Source of the DNA: Streptomyces kronopolitis
Lineage (GTDB): Bacteria > Actinomycetota > Actinomycetes > Streptomycetales > Streptomycetaceae
Reading direction: 5' to 3'
NCBI RefSeq assembly: GCF_014646275.1
Contig: NZ_BMND01000015.1
Span: forward strand, 1-64,000
DNA: 64,000 nucleotides
Part shown: positions 39,786 through 56,400 of the stretch, in pieces
How positions within the stretch are numbered: the first letter of the stretch is position 1
How the letters are laid out: every line of letters begins with the position of its first letter
Notes under the pieces: generated by a model
The model's input: the letters and a program-made list of their open reading frames with translations, nothing else
What the model was told of the DNA's origin: nothing
Database searches by the model: none
Position numbers and translations under genes: made by a program

Positions 39786-40742
39786 ATGAAGACATTGGCA
39801 GCCAACAGTTCTCTACCAGCCGAGCCGCTCACCGACGAGATCCCGCTCTCCCTGTGGGGACGCGACGATCTACGGGTCCTGCCATGGGAACGCGATCCGG
39901 TCGACCTGGGCTTCCACTCCTATACGTATCTGGTCGGATCCGACTCGGACAGGTACGTCGCCAAGTGCGTGCCCGCCGCCCAGGGGCCGAAATTCACCAG
40001 CGGCCTCACGGTCGCCCTGGTGGTCGAGGAGCACGGCATCCCTGCCGGCGGGCCACTGCCGACCGCCCGGGGCGAGATCACCGCCTACCACGGTGAATGG
40101 TGCTGGGCACTGCTGCGCCACCTCGACGGCGGGCGGGCCGACGAGAACGACCCCGTGCACATGCGCCGGGCCGGCGAGACGCTGGGCGCCATCCATACCG
40201 CACTGGTCGGCACCCCTGCTCCGCCGGACATCCTGAGCTGGGACCACCTGGACATCATGATGGTCGACGAGGCGCCGTTCCTCGAGGACAAGCCGTGGAT
40301 CCAGCAGGCCATGTGCGAGGCGTACGAGACGGTGGCCGGCAAGGTCACGGTGGGCCTGCTGCATGCCGATGCCAGCATGAACACGTTCCGGGTGAAGCCC
40401 GATTCGATGGGGCTCTTCGACTGGGGCGAGGTCATGTACGGCCCCCTCCTCTTCGATGTCGCCACCGCCCTCAGCTATCTGGACCGGTCCGTGGACGTCG
40501 GACCGCTGCTGCGGGGATACATCGCGAAGTCCCCGGTGCCCCCGTCGGAACTTCCGCACCTCGGAGCCCTCCTGAAGTTCCGCGCGGCCGCGGAGGCCTG
40601 GATCTACGCCCGACGAGAGTGGGTGGGCAATGACATCGGGAACATCGGCGACCTCAGCAACGCGAACCTCCTCGACCGGGCGCGGAAGAACCTCGCGTCG
40701 GCCGAGCAGGACGGCGAGCGCTTCCTGCGCCAGTACGAGTGA
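39786..40742 (+). CDS. APH/homoserine-kinase-like phosphotransferase (candidate C9-O-kinase)
   Basis: This 318-aa small-molecule kinase has an N-lobe ATP lysine in RYVAKCVP. The catalytic loop LLHADASMN corresponds to the Brenner HxDxxxxN, and the metal Asp is in LFDWGEVMYGPLLFDVA. The fold is that of homoserine kinase II and aminoglycoside phosphotransferases. In fostriecin and phoslactomycin clusters a homoserine-kinase-like protein (FosH, and its Plm counterpart) transfers the phosphate to the C9 hydroxyl. This gene sits in the equivalent context, directly before a P450 (57 bp). The substrate assignment is inference; self-resistance by phosphorylation is an alternative. ATG 39786 follows CGGAG. 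Confidence 0.85.
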   Translation: MKTLAANSSLPAEPLTDEIPLSLWGRDDLRVLPWERDPVDLGFHSYTYLVGSDSDRYVAKCVPAAQGPKFTSGLTVALVVEEHGIPAGGPLPTARGEITAYHGEWCWALLRHLDGGRADENDPVHMRRAGETLGAIHTALVGTPAPPDILSWDHLDIMMVDEAPFLEDKPWIQQAMCEAYETVAGKVTVGLLHADASMNTFRVKPDSMGLFDWGEVMYGPLLFDVATALSYLDRSVDVGPLLRGYIAKSPVPPSELPHLGALLKFRAAAEAWIYARREWVGNDIGNIGDLSNANLLDRARKNLASAEQDGERFLRQYE

Positions 40743-40799
40743 ACACCCCCGTATCCGGACCGACCACGCCTCATTGCCCACGTTAGGAGACTGAGCACA

Positions 40800-42011
40800 A
40801 TGTCGCAGCTCTCGTCCGAACTCCCCGCTTTCCCCATGCCCAAGGCGAAGGGCTGCCCCTTGGACCCGCCCCCCGAATACGCCCAGCTGCGGTCGGACCG
40901 GCCGGTCGCGAAGGCGCGGCTGTGGGACGGCAAGGAAGTGTGGCTGATCACCGGGTATGAAGAGATCCGCTCGATCTTCACCGACCCCCGCATCAGTGTC
41001 GACAACACCCAGCCCGGCTATCCGTGGCTGAGTGAGCAGGCCCGGACCGTCGTGCTGACCGGGGGCGTGAAGCCCGTGGGCCGGATGGACCCGCCCGAGC
41101 ACACCGCCATGCGGCGCATGCTGGGCCAGGGCTTCCTGGTCAAGAAGATCCAGAACATGCGCGGTGACGTGGAGGCCCTCGTCAACGAGCTGATCGACGA
41201 CATTCTCGCGGGCCCTCGGCCGACGGACCTGGTGCCGACGCTGGCCATGCCGGTGCCGTCCACCGCACTGGGATGGGTGCTGGGTGTCCCCCCGGCCGAC
41301 AAGCGCCTCATCAGCCTCGTTCCCCGGCTGTTCGACGAGGACTCCGGGCTGGAGGGCGCCATGGAGGCGCGCGCCGAACTGTTCGCGTACATCGACGAGT
41401 TGATCACGCACCGGGAGAACGAACCGGGCGACGACATCATCAGCCACCTGGTCGGCTACTACAAGAAGGGCGAGCTGTCGCGCGTCTCCGTGCTCACCCA
41501 GTCGGTCACGCTGATCGCGGCGGCGCTCGACACCACCAGGAGCATGATCACCAACGGGATCCTTGCCCTGCTGCAGCATCCCGAGCAGGCGGCGGCGCTG
41601 ATCGAGGACCCGGAACTCGTACCGGCGGCGGTCGAGGAACTCCTGCGCTACACGGTCGTCACGGAGTTCTCGTCCAAGCGCGTGGCGGCCGCGGACATCG
41701 AGATCGCCGGCGAGACCATCAAGGCGGGTGACGGCATCATCTGCCTGATCAGCGCGGGCAACCGGGACGAGAAGGTCTTCACCGACCCCGACACCCTGGA
41801 CGTCCGGCGGGACGCCAAACAGCACCTGGGCTTCGGCGCCGGCATCCACACCTGCATCGGGAAGCAACTGGCCCGCATGGAGCTGGAAGTGGTCTACGGA
41901 ACCCTGTTCCGCCGGATCCCCGAGCTGCGGCTGGCGGTCCCCTTCGACCAGCTGGTCTTCCGCAACACGTTCGACGTGCAGGGCGTCCGGGAGCTTCCCG
42001 TCACGTGGTGA
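40800..42011 (+). CDS. Cytochrome P450 tailoring hydroxylase
   Basis: This 403-aa class I bacterial P450 has the I-helix oxygen-binding region LIAAALDTTRSM, the K-helix ExxR in EELLRYT and the heme loop FGAGIHTCIGKQ with Cys352 as the thiolate ligand. The ATG overlaps the end of a leader with AGGAG about 11 bases before it. Electrons should come from the 3Fe-4S ferredoxin at 39356. Phoslactomycin-type products need several oxidations (C8 hydroxyl, side-chain carbon before amination, ring C18), and this is the only P450 in the window. Which carbon it oxidises cannot be told from sequence. Its place between the kinase and exporter genes suggests a core step such as C8 hydroxylation. Confidence 0.93.
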   Translation: MSQLSSELPAFPMPKAKGCPLDPPPEYAQLRSDRPVAKARLWDGKEVWLITGYEEIRSIFTDPRISVDNTQPGYPWLSEQARTVVLTGGVKPVGRMDPPEHTAMRRMLGQGFLVKKIQNMRGDVEALVNELIDDILAGPRPTDLVPTLAMPVPSTALGWVLGVPPADKRLISLVPRLFDEDSGLEGAMEARAELFAYIDELITHRENEPGDDIISHLVGYYKKGELSRVSVLTQSVTLIAAALDTTRSMITNGILALLQHPEQAAALIEDPELVPAAVEELLRYTVVTEFSSKRVAAADIEIAGETIKAGDGIICLISAGNRDEKVFTDPDTLDVRRDAKQHLGFGAGIHTCIGKQLARMELEVVYGTLFRRIPELRLAVPFDQLVFRNTFDVQGVRELPVTW

Positions 42012-42200
42012 GGCACGGCTGCTGACGATGGTATCCGAGGCCTCGCACCCGCGCGCCTCGTCCGCTGTCGCTCCTCGGCAGGGCGCACCCGAGCGCCCTG
42101 CCGGTCGCGTTGATGTTCCCCTCCCGGGCCGTACGCGTCCCCGCGCGGCCGCGGCGCCGGCCGGACCGCGGCCCCGATGAGTCGACCGAGGACACCCGTC

Positions 42201-43412
42201 ATGATGGAAAAGACCCTTCCTGCCAGGTCCATGTCCCGGGCCTGGATAGGCCGATACTCCCTGGCCTGGCTCGGGCTGTGGATGGCCTACCTGGTGCCGC
42301 AGCAGTTCGCACTGCCCGACCAGCTGGCCCGGGTCGACCCGGCCGGCCGGATCGCCGACTTCGGCGTCATCAACGCCGTGTGCGGCATCGTCGCCCTGTT
42401 CACGCTGCCGCTGTTCGGCACGCTCTGCGACCGGACCCGGTCCCGGTTCGGCCGCCGGCGGCTGTGGGTCGCCGGCGGCGCGACGCTGTTCGCGAGCGGC
42501 CTGGTCGCCACCGGCCTGCAATCCGACTGGATCGGGATCGGCCTGTCCTGGCTGGTGTGTTCGATCGGCTTCTGCATGGCGACCGTCGGTTTCACCGCGC
42601 TGGTCGCCGACCAGGTCCCCGAGGCCCAGCGCGCCACGGTCTCCAGCGCGATGTTCGGACCGCAGACCATCGGCGTGGTGCTCGGCCTGTTCTGCCTGAC
42701 CGCGATCACCGGCGACCTGCTGCGCTACCTGCTGCTCGCGGCGGGCGTGCTCGTGCTGACCGCACCGTTCGTCCTCAAGCACCGCGACACCGCCACGACC
42801 CGGCCCGACGGCGGTGTGGGCCTGCGCGAGTTCGTGGCCAGCGTGCGGGACAATCCCGCGTTCGCCTGGATTTTCGGCACCCGGGTGCTGATGAACCTGG
42901 CCAACGCGCTGGCCACCAGCTACCAGCTGTACTTCATCACCGACGTGCTGCGGGTGGCCCACCCCGAGCAGTTGCTTCTGCTGCTGACCATGGTCTACCT
43001 GGCGTGGACGCTGGTCTCGGTCTACGTCTGCGGAGTGCTGTCCGACCGGCTCGGCCGGCGACGGGTGTTCGTGGCCTGCGGCGCGACCCTCCAGGCGCTG
43101 GGTTGCGCGGCCGTCGCGATCGCGCCGAGTACGGCCAGCGCACTGGTGGCGACCTCGCTGTTGGGCGTCGGCGTCGGCGCTTTCCTGGCCGTCGACCAGG
43201 CGATCATCACCGCGGTGCTGCCGGCGGCCGAGAACCGCGCCCGGGACCTGGGCATCATGAACATCGGCCTGTTCGGACCGCAGACGCTGGGGCCGCTGCT
43301 GGCCGGCCTGGTCATCGACGGACTGGGCGGATACCAGGTCCTGTTCGCACTGGCCGGGGCCACCAGCCTGGTCAGCGGCCTGCTGATCTACCGCGTGTCC
43401 TCGGTGCGTTGA
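42201..43412 (+). CDS. MFS exporter
   Basis: This 403-aa protein has about 12 hydrophobic helices. The loop 2-3 signature GTLCDRTRSRFGRRR and its second-half echo GVLSDRLGRRR are both typical of the major facilitator superfamily. FGPQTIGVVLGL and FGPQTLGPLLAGL repeat between halves, showing internal duplication. It would export the polyketide across the cytoplasmic membrane. ATG 42201 was preferred to ATG 42177 because GAGGAC lies upstream at good spacing, but the longer start is possible. It lies 189 bp after the P450; that gap shows no gene. Confidence 0.9.
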   Translation: MMEKTLPARSMSRAWIGRYSLAWLGLWMAYLVPQQFALPDQLARVDPAGRIADFGVINAVCGIVALFTLPLFGTLCDRTRSRFGRRRLWVAGGATLFASGLVATGLQSDWIGIGLSWLVCSIGFCMATVGFTALVADQVPEAQRATVSSAMFGPQTIGVVLGLFCLTAITGDLLRYLLLAAGVLVLTAPFVLKHRDTATTRPDGGVGLREFVASVRDNPAFAWIFGTRVLMNLANALATSYQLYFITDVLRVAHPEQLLLLLTMVYLAWTLVSVYVCGVLSDRLGRRRVFVACGATLQALGCAAVAIAPSTASALVATSLLGVGVGAFLAVDQAIITAVLPAAENRARDLGIMNIGLFGPQTLGPLLAGLVIDGLGGYQVLFALAGATSLVSGLLIYRVSSVR

Positions 43413-43459
43413 GCGCTCCGAGCGCGACAGCCCCCCGACCGTCTGACTGGAGTCCACCG

Positions 43460-43627
43460 ATGTTCCGTCCGCCGCGGGTGTCCGCCGACGTGCCGTCGCC
43501 GCGCGCCCCGCTTCCGCTGTCCCTGATCGCCATGGCCGGTCCGGTCCGCGGCCGGGTCGCCGACTGCGGCTCGGCCGCGCGGCTGCTCTCCGAAGTATCC
43601 GAAGCGGTCGCCGGGGCGCAGGGGTGA
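43460..43627 (+). CDS. Small ORF (55 aa), translationally coupled
   Basis: This short reading frame has TGGAG 7 bases before its ATG and a stop that overlaps the GTG of the next gene (GTGA, 4-bp overlap), the usual sign of translational coupling. The product MFRPPRVSADVPSPRAPLPL... is Pro/Arg rich at the N-terminus, with a helical, Ala-rich end (SAARLLSEVSEAVAGAQG). No known domain is recognised. It could be a real small protein that assists or regulates the SDR-like enzyme, or a leader whose only role is coupling. Confidence 0.45.
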   Translation: MFRPPRVSADVPSPRAPLPLSLIAMAGPVRGRVADCGSAARLLSEVSEAVAGAQG

Positions 43628-44280
43628 GCGCGATGCGGGTCGTCGTGCTCGGGGTGACCACCGGTCTCGGCGACCGGCTCGCGTCCTGCCTGCTGGCCGG
43701 CGGGGACACGCCGGTAGGACTGGTCCTGCGGGACAGCGACGCCGCGCGCATGCGGGCCGCCCGCATCGAACCGTTCGTGCTCGACACCGACGGATCCGAC
43801 CTCGACGTGCAACTGAAGCGGGCCTTCCGCAGCGCGGACGCCGTCGTGCTGGCGGCCGGCACCGGCACCGGTCCGGGCTCGCTCGGCGCGGCGGTGTCCT
43901 CGCCGGCGGCTCAGCTGTGCGCCGCGGTCGAGGACTGCGGCGTCCGCCGGTTCGTCATGGTGAGCGCGCACCTGCCCGGCGCCCGGGACCGCGCCGCCCT
44001 CGGCGACCAGCTCGACGCCTACCTGGCCGAGAAGCACGCCGCCGAACAGGTGGTGCGCCAGCAGGACCTGGACTGGTGCGTGCTGCGCCCGGGCATGCTG
44101 ACCGACGATCCCCCGCTGGGGACCGTGCGGGCCCGCCCCGACGGCGTGCCCACGGCCGGCGACGAGCTCTCCCGCGGCGACTGCGCCGAGGCGATCCGTA
44201 CCGTGCTGAGGCAGGGAATCACGGGTGCGTGGCAGGCCACGACCGGAACGACGCCCATCGAGCACGCATTTCAGGTCTGA
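43624..44280 (+). CDS. Atypical SDR, NAD(P)H-binding (PlmT2/FosM-like, lactone alkene formation)
   Basis: This 218-aa protein has a Rossmann start RVVVLGVTTGLGDRLASCLL, then FVMVSAHLPGA. A YLAEK (YxxxK) motif is followed by HAAEQVVRQQDLDWCVLRPG, the layout of atypical short-chain dehydrogenases (SDR_a5/NmrA side). In phoslactomycin and fostriecin pathways a protein of this type acts after the PKS and eliminates a C3 malonyl hemiester to create the cis C2=C3 alkene of the lactone. Module 7 here lacks a DH, so such a step is needed. The GTG start overlaps the 55-aa ORF. A strong terminator follows at 44295, ending the kinase operon. Confidence 0.8.
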   Translation: MSAMRVVVLGVTTGLGDRLASCLLAGGDTPVGLVLRDSDAARMRAARIEPFVLDTDGSDLDVQLKRAFRSADAVVLAAGTGTGPGSLGAAVSSPAAQLCAAVEDCGVRRFVMVSAHLPGARDRAALGDQLDAYLAEKHAAEQVVRQQDLDWCVLRPGMLTDDPPLGTVRARPDGVPTAGDELSRGDCAEAIRTVLRQGITGAWQATTGTTPIEHAFQV

Positions 44281-44294
44281 TATCGCTGTGCCTT

Positions 44295-44335
44295 CTCCCC
44301 GGGGCTCGCGGGGTCGTCCCGCGAGCCCCGGGGAG
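44295..44335. terminator. Strong bidirectional hairpin terminator
   Basis: A perfect 18-bp stem, CTCCCCGGGGCTCGCGGG with its complement at 44318-44335, encloses a 5-base loop. It stands between the convergent SDR-like gene (ends 44280) and aminotransferase gene (ends 44375), so it can stop both transcripts. Confidence 0.85.
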
Positions 44336-44374
44336 TTGTTCACCGACCTTCCCTCCGGATTGCGCAGGGAACGA

Positions 44375-45457
44375 CTATCGGCCGTGCTCCAGCGGGAAAT
44401 TCGCCGCCGTGGCCAGAAAGAGATCGTTGGATTCCCGCGCGCCGACCGTGACCCGGACCCCGTCTTCTCCAAGCACCCGTACCCCGATACCGGCACGGGC
44501 ACAGGCGCCGGCGAATTCGGCGCTGCGCTCGCGGAGCGGGAGCCAGAGGAAGTTGGCCTGGGAGCGTGAAACCGGCCAGCCCTGCTCGATCAGGGCGTCC
44601 TCCATCCGGTGCCGCTCGGCAATGACCAGGTCAACCCGCTTCATGACATCGTCCGTTGCGGCCAGGGAGGCGATCGCCGCCTCCTGCCCGATCTGGCTGA
44701 CCCCATAGGTCGCCATCGTGCGCAGCGCCGCCGCGACGGGTTCCGGGGCGATGGCGTACCCGATCCGCAATCCGGCCAGGCCGAATGCCTTGGAGAAGGT
44801 CCGCACCACGGCGACATTGGGGTATTCGCGGCAAACGGCGGTGCCGTCCGCCGCGTCCTTGTCGGACACGAATTCGGCGTAGGCCTCGTCCAGGACGACA
44901 AGTACGTCCTCGGGAACGCGGGCGACGAACTCCGTCAGTTCGTCGCGACCCACTGCCTTGCCGGTGGGGTTGTTGGGGGTGCAGAGGAAAATCAGCCGGG
45001 TCCGCGCGGTGACACGCTCCGCCATGGCGTCGAGGTCGTGGTACCCCTCGTCGGTCAACGGAACCGCGACCGGGGTCGCGCCGCAGATGGCCTTGGTGAT
45101 GACGGGGTAGGCCTCGAACGACCGCCAGGCGTACATCACTTCGTCCCCTGGGGCGGCCATCGCCTGGATGAGCGACTGGATCACGCTCACCGACCCCGCG
45201 CCGGCTGCGAATCGAGTGGGCGGCAGGTCAAACCTGCGCGCCAGCGCGGCTATCAGTCGTTCGCAGCCGATATCCGGGTAGCGGTTGAACCGCCCGGCGG
45301 CCTCGATCGCCGCGTCCAGGACGCCGGGCAGCGGATCGTAGGGGTTCTCGTTCGCCGCGAGCAGGTGGGTGAGTTCCGCGGTGGGCGCGCCGCCCGACCG
45401 GCTCGCCGCGTGCACGGCGATGGAGTGCAGTTCTGGACGCGGCCGTGGTCCTGTCAT
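44375..45457 (-). CDS. HisC-like PLP aminotransferase (candidate for the aminoethyl group)
   Basis: This 360-aa class I/II fold-type I aminotransferase shows ENPYDPLP near the N-terminus, AGAGSVSVIQ (phosphate cup), CTPNNPTGK, DEAYAEF and TFSKAFGLAGLRIGYA with the Schiff-base lysine. The set is closest to histidinol-phosphate aminotransferase. It is transcribed opposite to all other cluster genes, from its own promoter with a reversed AGGGG element at 45743-45762. Phoslactomycins carry a primary amine on the C8 ethyl branch, so this enzyme is a good candidate for aminating the oxidised side chain. A displaced hisC housekeeping copy is the alternative. ATG 45457 was selected because GGAAGG precedes it; longer starts run into non-homologous sequence. 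Confidence 0.85.
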   Translation of the reverse strand: MTGPRPRPELHSIAVHAASRSGGAPTAELTHLLAANENPYDPLPGVLDAAIEAAGRFNRYPDIGCERLIAALARRFDLPPTRFAAGAGSVSVIQSLIQAMAAPGDEVMYAWRSFEAYPVITKAICGATPVAVPLTDEGYHDLDAMAERVTARTRLIFLCTPNNPTGKAVGRDELTEFVARVPEDVLVVLDEAYAEFVSDKDAADGTAVCREYPNVAVVRTFSKAFGLAGLRIGYAIAPEPVAAALRTMATYGVSQIGQEAAIASLAATDDVMKRVDLVIAERHRMEDALIEQGWPVSRSQANFLWLPLRERSAEFAGACARAGIGVRVLGEDGVRVTVGARESNDLFLATAANFPLEHGR

Positions 45458-45742
45458 AGCGGAACACACACCTTCCCTGAGATCGAAATGGCTTGGAAGA
45501 CACGTAAGGGAACGCTGGGCGAGGTGAATTGCGTTGGCACAGCGGAAGTAGGACATCGGCGGACGTCGGCATGCCGGAGTCGCGGGCGGGTGAAAATTCC
45601 GCTCGCTTCCACACGTGGTGGAATGGCCACATGGCCGACGGCGTCCGGTGCTGACGGCCCGTTCGTTTCCCCCCCCCCGCCGTCCGCGCAGCGGTATCGT
45701 CAGACCTTGTCAACAACCTGCGGGTCGGCATCGTTGCCGGGC

Positions 45743-45762
45743 AACCCCCTAAGCCCCCCTCA
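45743..45762 (-). promoter_or_regulatory. AGGGG direct-repeat element for the aminotransferase
   Basis: Read on the minus strand, GAGGGGGG and TTAGGGGG follow each other with period 10, about 285 bp upstream of the aminotransferase start. The orientation is reversed with the gene, which supports a functional site. It shares the 480-bp divergent gap 45458-45937 with the next element. Confidence 0.55.
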
Positions 45763-45883
45763 CGTCACCTACTGTCGACCACGTTTTCCGGCCTGTGCGG
45801 GAATTCGCTCCGCGGCACCCCTGATTTCCTGGCGGCGCATTACCAGTCCGGTGAATCGGCAAATCGCAGCCCCGGGCACCGCA

Positions 45884-45900
45884 TTCGGGGGTGATAGGGG
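45884..45900 (+). promoter_or_regulatory. AGGGG direct-repeat element before PKS5
   Basis: TTCGGGGG and GATAGGGG with period 10 end 37 bp before the PKS5 start codon. The first half-site has C in place of A. The rest of the divergent gap contains no further gene. Confidence 0.55.
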
Positions 45901-45937
45901 TGTTGCCGCCAGAACCCTCTTGCTTGGGTTGTTCGGT

Positions 45938-53386
<7,449 letters not shown>

Positions 53387-53497
53387 CCCCGCCCGGCCCC
53401 GGCAGCCCGGGGCCGGGCCGCCACCGCTCCTCCGCCATCCCCTGTTCCCGTCGCGCCCTGTGCGGGCGGACAGCCGCGAAGCCGATAGGTGCCAGAC

Positions 53498-56400
53498 ATG
53501 ACAACAGACGACAGCCAGCTCGTCGCATACCTGCGCAAGGTCACCACCGATCTGCAGAAGACCCGACTGCGGCTGCGGGACGCCGAGACGAAGCACCACG
53601 AGCCGATCGCGATCGTGGGCATCGGCTGCCGCTACCCGGACGGGGTGCACGGCGCCGATGACCTGTGGCGGCTCGTCACGGAGGGGCGCGACGCCATCAG
53701 CGGCTTCCCGCAGGACCGCGGCTGGGACGTGGCCGGACTCTACGACCCCGACCCGGACGCCGTCGGGAAGTCGTACACCCGCGAAGGCGGTTTCCTCACC
53801 GACATCGACCTCTTCGACGCCGACTTCTTCGGACTCAGCCCACGAGAAGCGCTGGCCATGGACCCGCAGCAGCGGCTGCTGCTGGAGACGTCCTGGGAGG
53901 CGCTGGAGAGCGCGGGCATCCGCCCCGCCACCCTGCGCGGCAGCCGCACCGGCGTGTTCACGGGTGTCATGCACCACGACTACGGCAGCCGTTTCACCAC
54001 CGCCCCCGACGGGTTCGAGGGCTACGTCCACATGGGCAGCGCGGGCAGCATGGCCGTCGGCAGGGTCGCCTACCACTTCGGCCTGGAGGGCCCCGCCGTC
54101 ACCGTCGACACGGCGTGCTCCTCCTCGCTCGTCTCCCTGCACCTGGCCTGCCAGTCGCTCCGTGCGGGCGAGTGCGATCTGGCGCTGGCCGGCGGCGTCG
54201 CGATCATGGCCGGGCCCACCTTCTTCGTCGAGTACAGCCGCCAGCGGGTGCTGTCCACCGACGGCCGGTGCCACTCCTTCGCCGACGACGGGGATGGAAC
54301 CGGCTGGTCCGAGGGGGTGGGCGTGCTGGCCGTGGAGCGGTTGTCGGACGCCCGGCGGCTGGGGCACGAGGTGCTGGCGGTGGTGCGGGGCAGCGCGGTC
54401 AACCAGGACGGTGCCTCGAACGGGATGACGGCGCCGAGCGGTCCCGCCCAGCAGCGCGTCATCGAGTCGGCGCTGCGCCATGCCCGTCTGAGCGCGGACG
54501 AGATCGACGCGGTGGAGGCGCACGGGACGGGCACGCGGCTGGGCGATCCCATCGAGGCGCAGGCCCTGATGGCGACGTACGGCCGGGGTCGTCCGGCGGA
54601 ACGGCCGCTGTGGCTGGGTTCGTTGAAGTCCAACATCGGGCACACCCAGGCGGCCGCGGGCGTCGGCGGCGTGATCAAGATGGTGCAGGCGCTGCGGCAC
54701 GGCGTCCTGCCGCGGAGCCTGTATGCGGAGCGTCCGTCGACGGAGGTCGACTGGTCCGCGGGGACGGTCGCGCTGCTGGCGCGGGAGCGGGCCTGGGAGC
54801 GGGTCGGGGACCGCCCGCGGCGGGCCGGGGTGTCGTCCTTCGGGATGAGCGGCACCAACGCGCATGTGATCGTGGAGGAGTTCGTCCTCGAGCCCGCCGA
54901 GGAGAGTGCGGCGGAGCCCGCGGCCCCGTGGGCTCCGACCTCGGTACCGCTGGTACTGTCGGGCCGGACGCCGGAGGCGGTGCGGGCGCAGGCGGCGGCG
55001 CTGCGGGAGCACCTGACGGCCCGGCCGGAGCTGCCCCTCGTGCGGGCGGCGCGGGAGTCGGCGGTGCATCGGACGGCGTTCGAGCACCGTGCGGCGGTCA
55101 CGGGTGACCGCGACACCGTGCTGGCCGGGCTCGCCGAGGTCACTCCCGTGGCCGCCGGCGGCGGCCGGGTGGCGGCGGTGTTCTCCGGCCAAGGCGCGCA
55201 GCACGCCGGGATGGGCCGTCAACTGGCGCAGGACTTCCCGGTGTTCGCCGGGGTGCTGGACGAGGTGTGCGCGGTGGTCGACCCCCTGTTGGGGCGGTCG
55301 CTGCGGGAGGTGATGTGGTCGGGGCCCGCGGAGCAGCTGGAGCGGACCGAGTTCGCGCAGCCCGCGCTGTTCGCCTTCGAGGTGGCGCTGGCGCGCCTGT
55401 GGCAGTCCTGGGGCGTGGAGTTCTCCGTGCTCGCGGGGCACTCCGTCGGGGAGATCGCCGCCGCGGTCGTGGCCGGGGCGTTGTCCCTGGAGGACGCGGC
55501 CCGGTTGGCCGTGGCGCGCGGGCGGCTGATGCAGCGGTTGCCGGAGGGCGGAGCGATGCTGGCCGTCGCCGCGGGCGAGGAGGAGGTCGCCGCGACGCTG
55601 GGCGATCCGGCGCTCGTGGGCATCGCCGCGGTCAACGGCCCGGAGGCGGTGGTCGTCTCCGGTGCCCGTGCGGAGGTCGAGCGGGTCGCCGAGGCCTGGC
55701 GCGAGCGTGGTCGGCGCACGAGCCGGCTGCGGGTCAGCCACGCGTTCCACTCGCCGTTGATGGAACCGGTGCTGGACGAGCTGCGTGCGGTGGCGGACGA
55801 GCTGGAGCGCAGGGAGCCGGCGCTGCCGGTGAGCGCGTCGGCCGATTCCACGCATCCGTTCGCCACCGCGGCCTACTGGGTCGACCACGCCCGTCGCGCG
55901 GTGCGGTTCCACGACGCGGTCACGGGCCTCGCGGAGACGGACATCGTCGTCGAGATCGGCCCCGACACGGTCCTGGCACCGCTGATCGACACCGGTCACA
56001 CGGTGCTGCCGAGTTGCCGCCGTGAGCAGAGCGAGACCCTGACGCTGCTGACCGCGCTCGGCGAGGCCCACGCGCACGGCGTCGAGGTCGACTGGACGGT
56101 CCTCTTCCCGGCCGCTCCCCGTGCCGACCTGCCCCCCTACCCCTTCCAGCACCGGCGCTACTGGCTCGCGCCCCCCGCCCTGACGGGTGACGGTGCCGAC
56201 GCGCTGGACCACCCCCTGCTGTCCGGCATCGTGGAACTGCCGGGCCGGGGCGGCGTGGTGCTCAGCGGCAGGATCGCGCCCGACCGGGACCCATGGCTCG
56301 CCGACCACGCGGTCTCCGGTGCCGTGCTCTTCCCCGGTACCGGCTTCCTGGAACTCGCCCTGCGGGCCGCCCAGCAGGTGGGTTGCCGCCAGGTCGCCGA

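Noticed and set aside
42110..43459. Long plus-strand frame overlapping the MFS gene
   Set aside because: Composition is Arg/Pro/Gly rich and it overlaps a clear membrane transporter; only its last 55 codons (43460-43627) have independent start signals.
44609..45937. Upstream extension of the PKS5 reading frame through the aminotransferase gene
   Set aside because: The extra 443 residues have no similarity to PKS and lie opposite a well-supported aminotransferase gene; start set at 45938.
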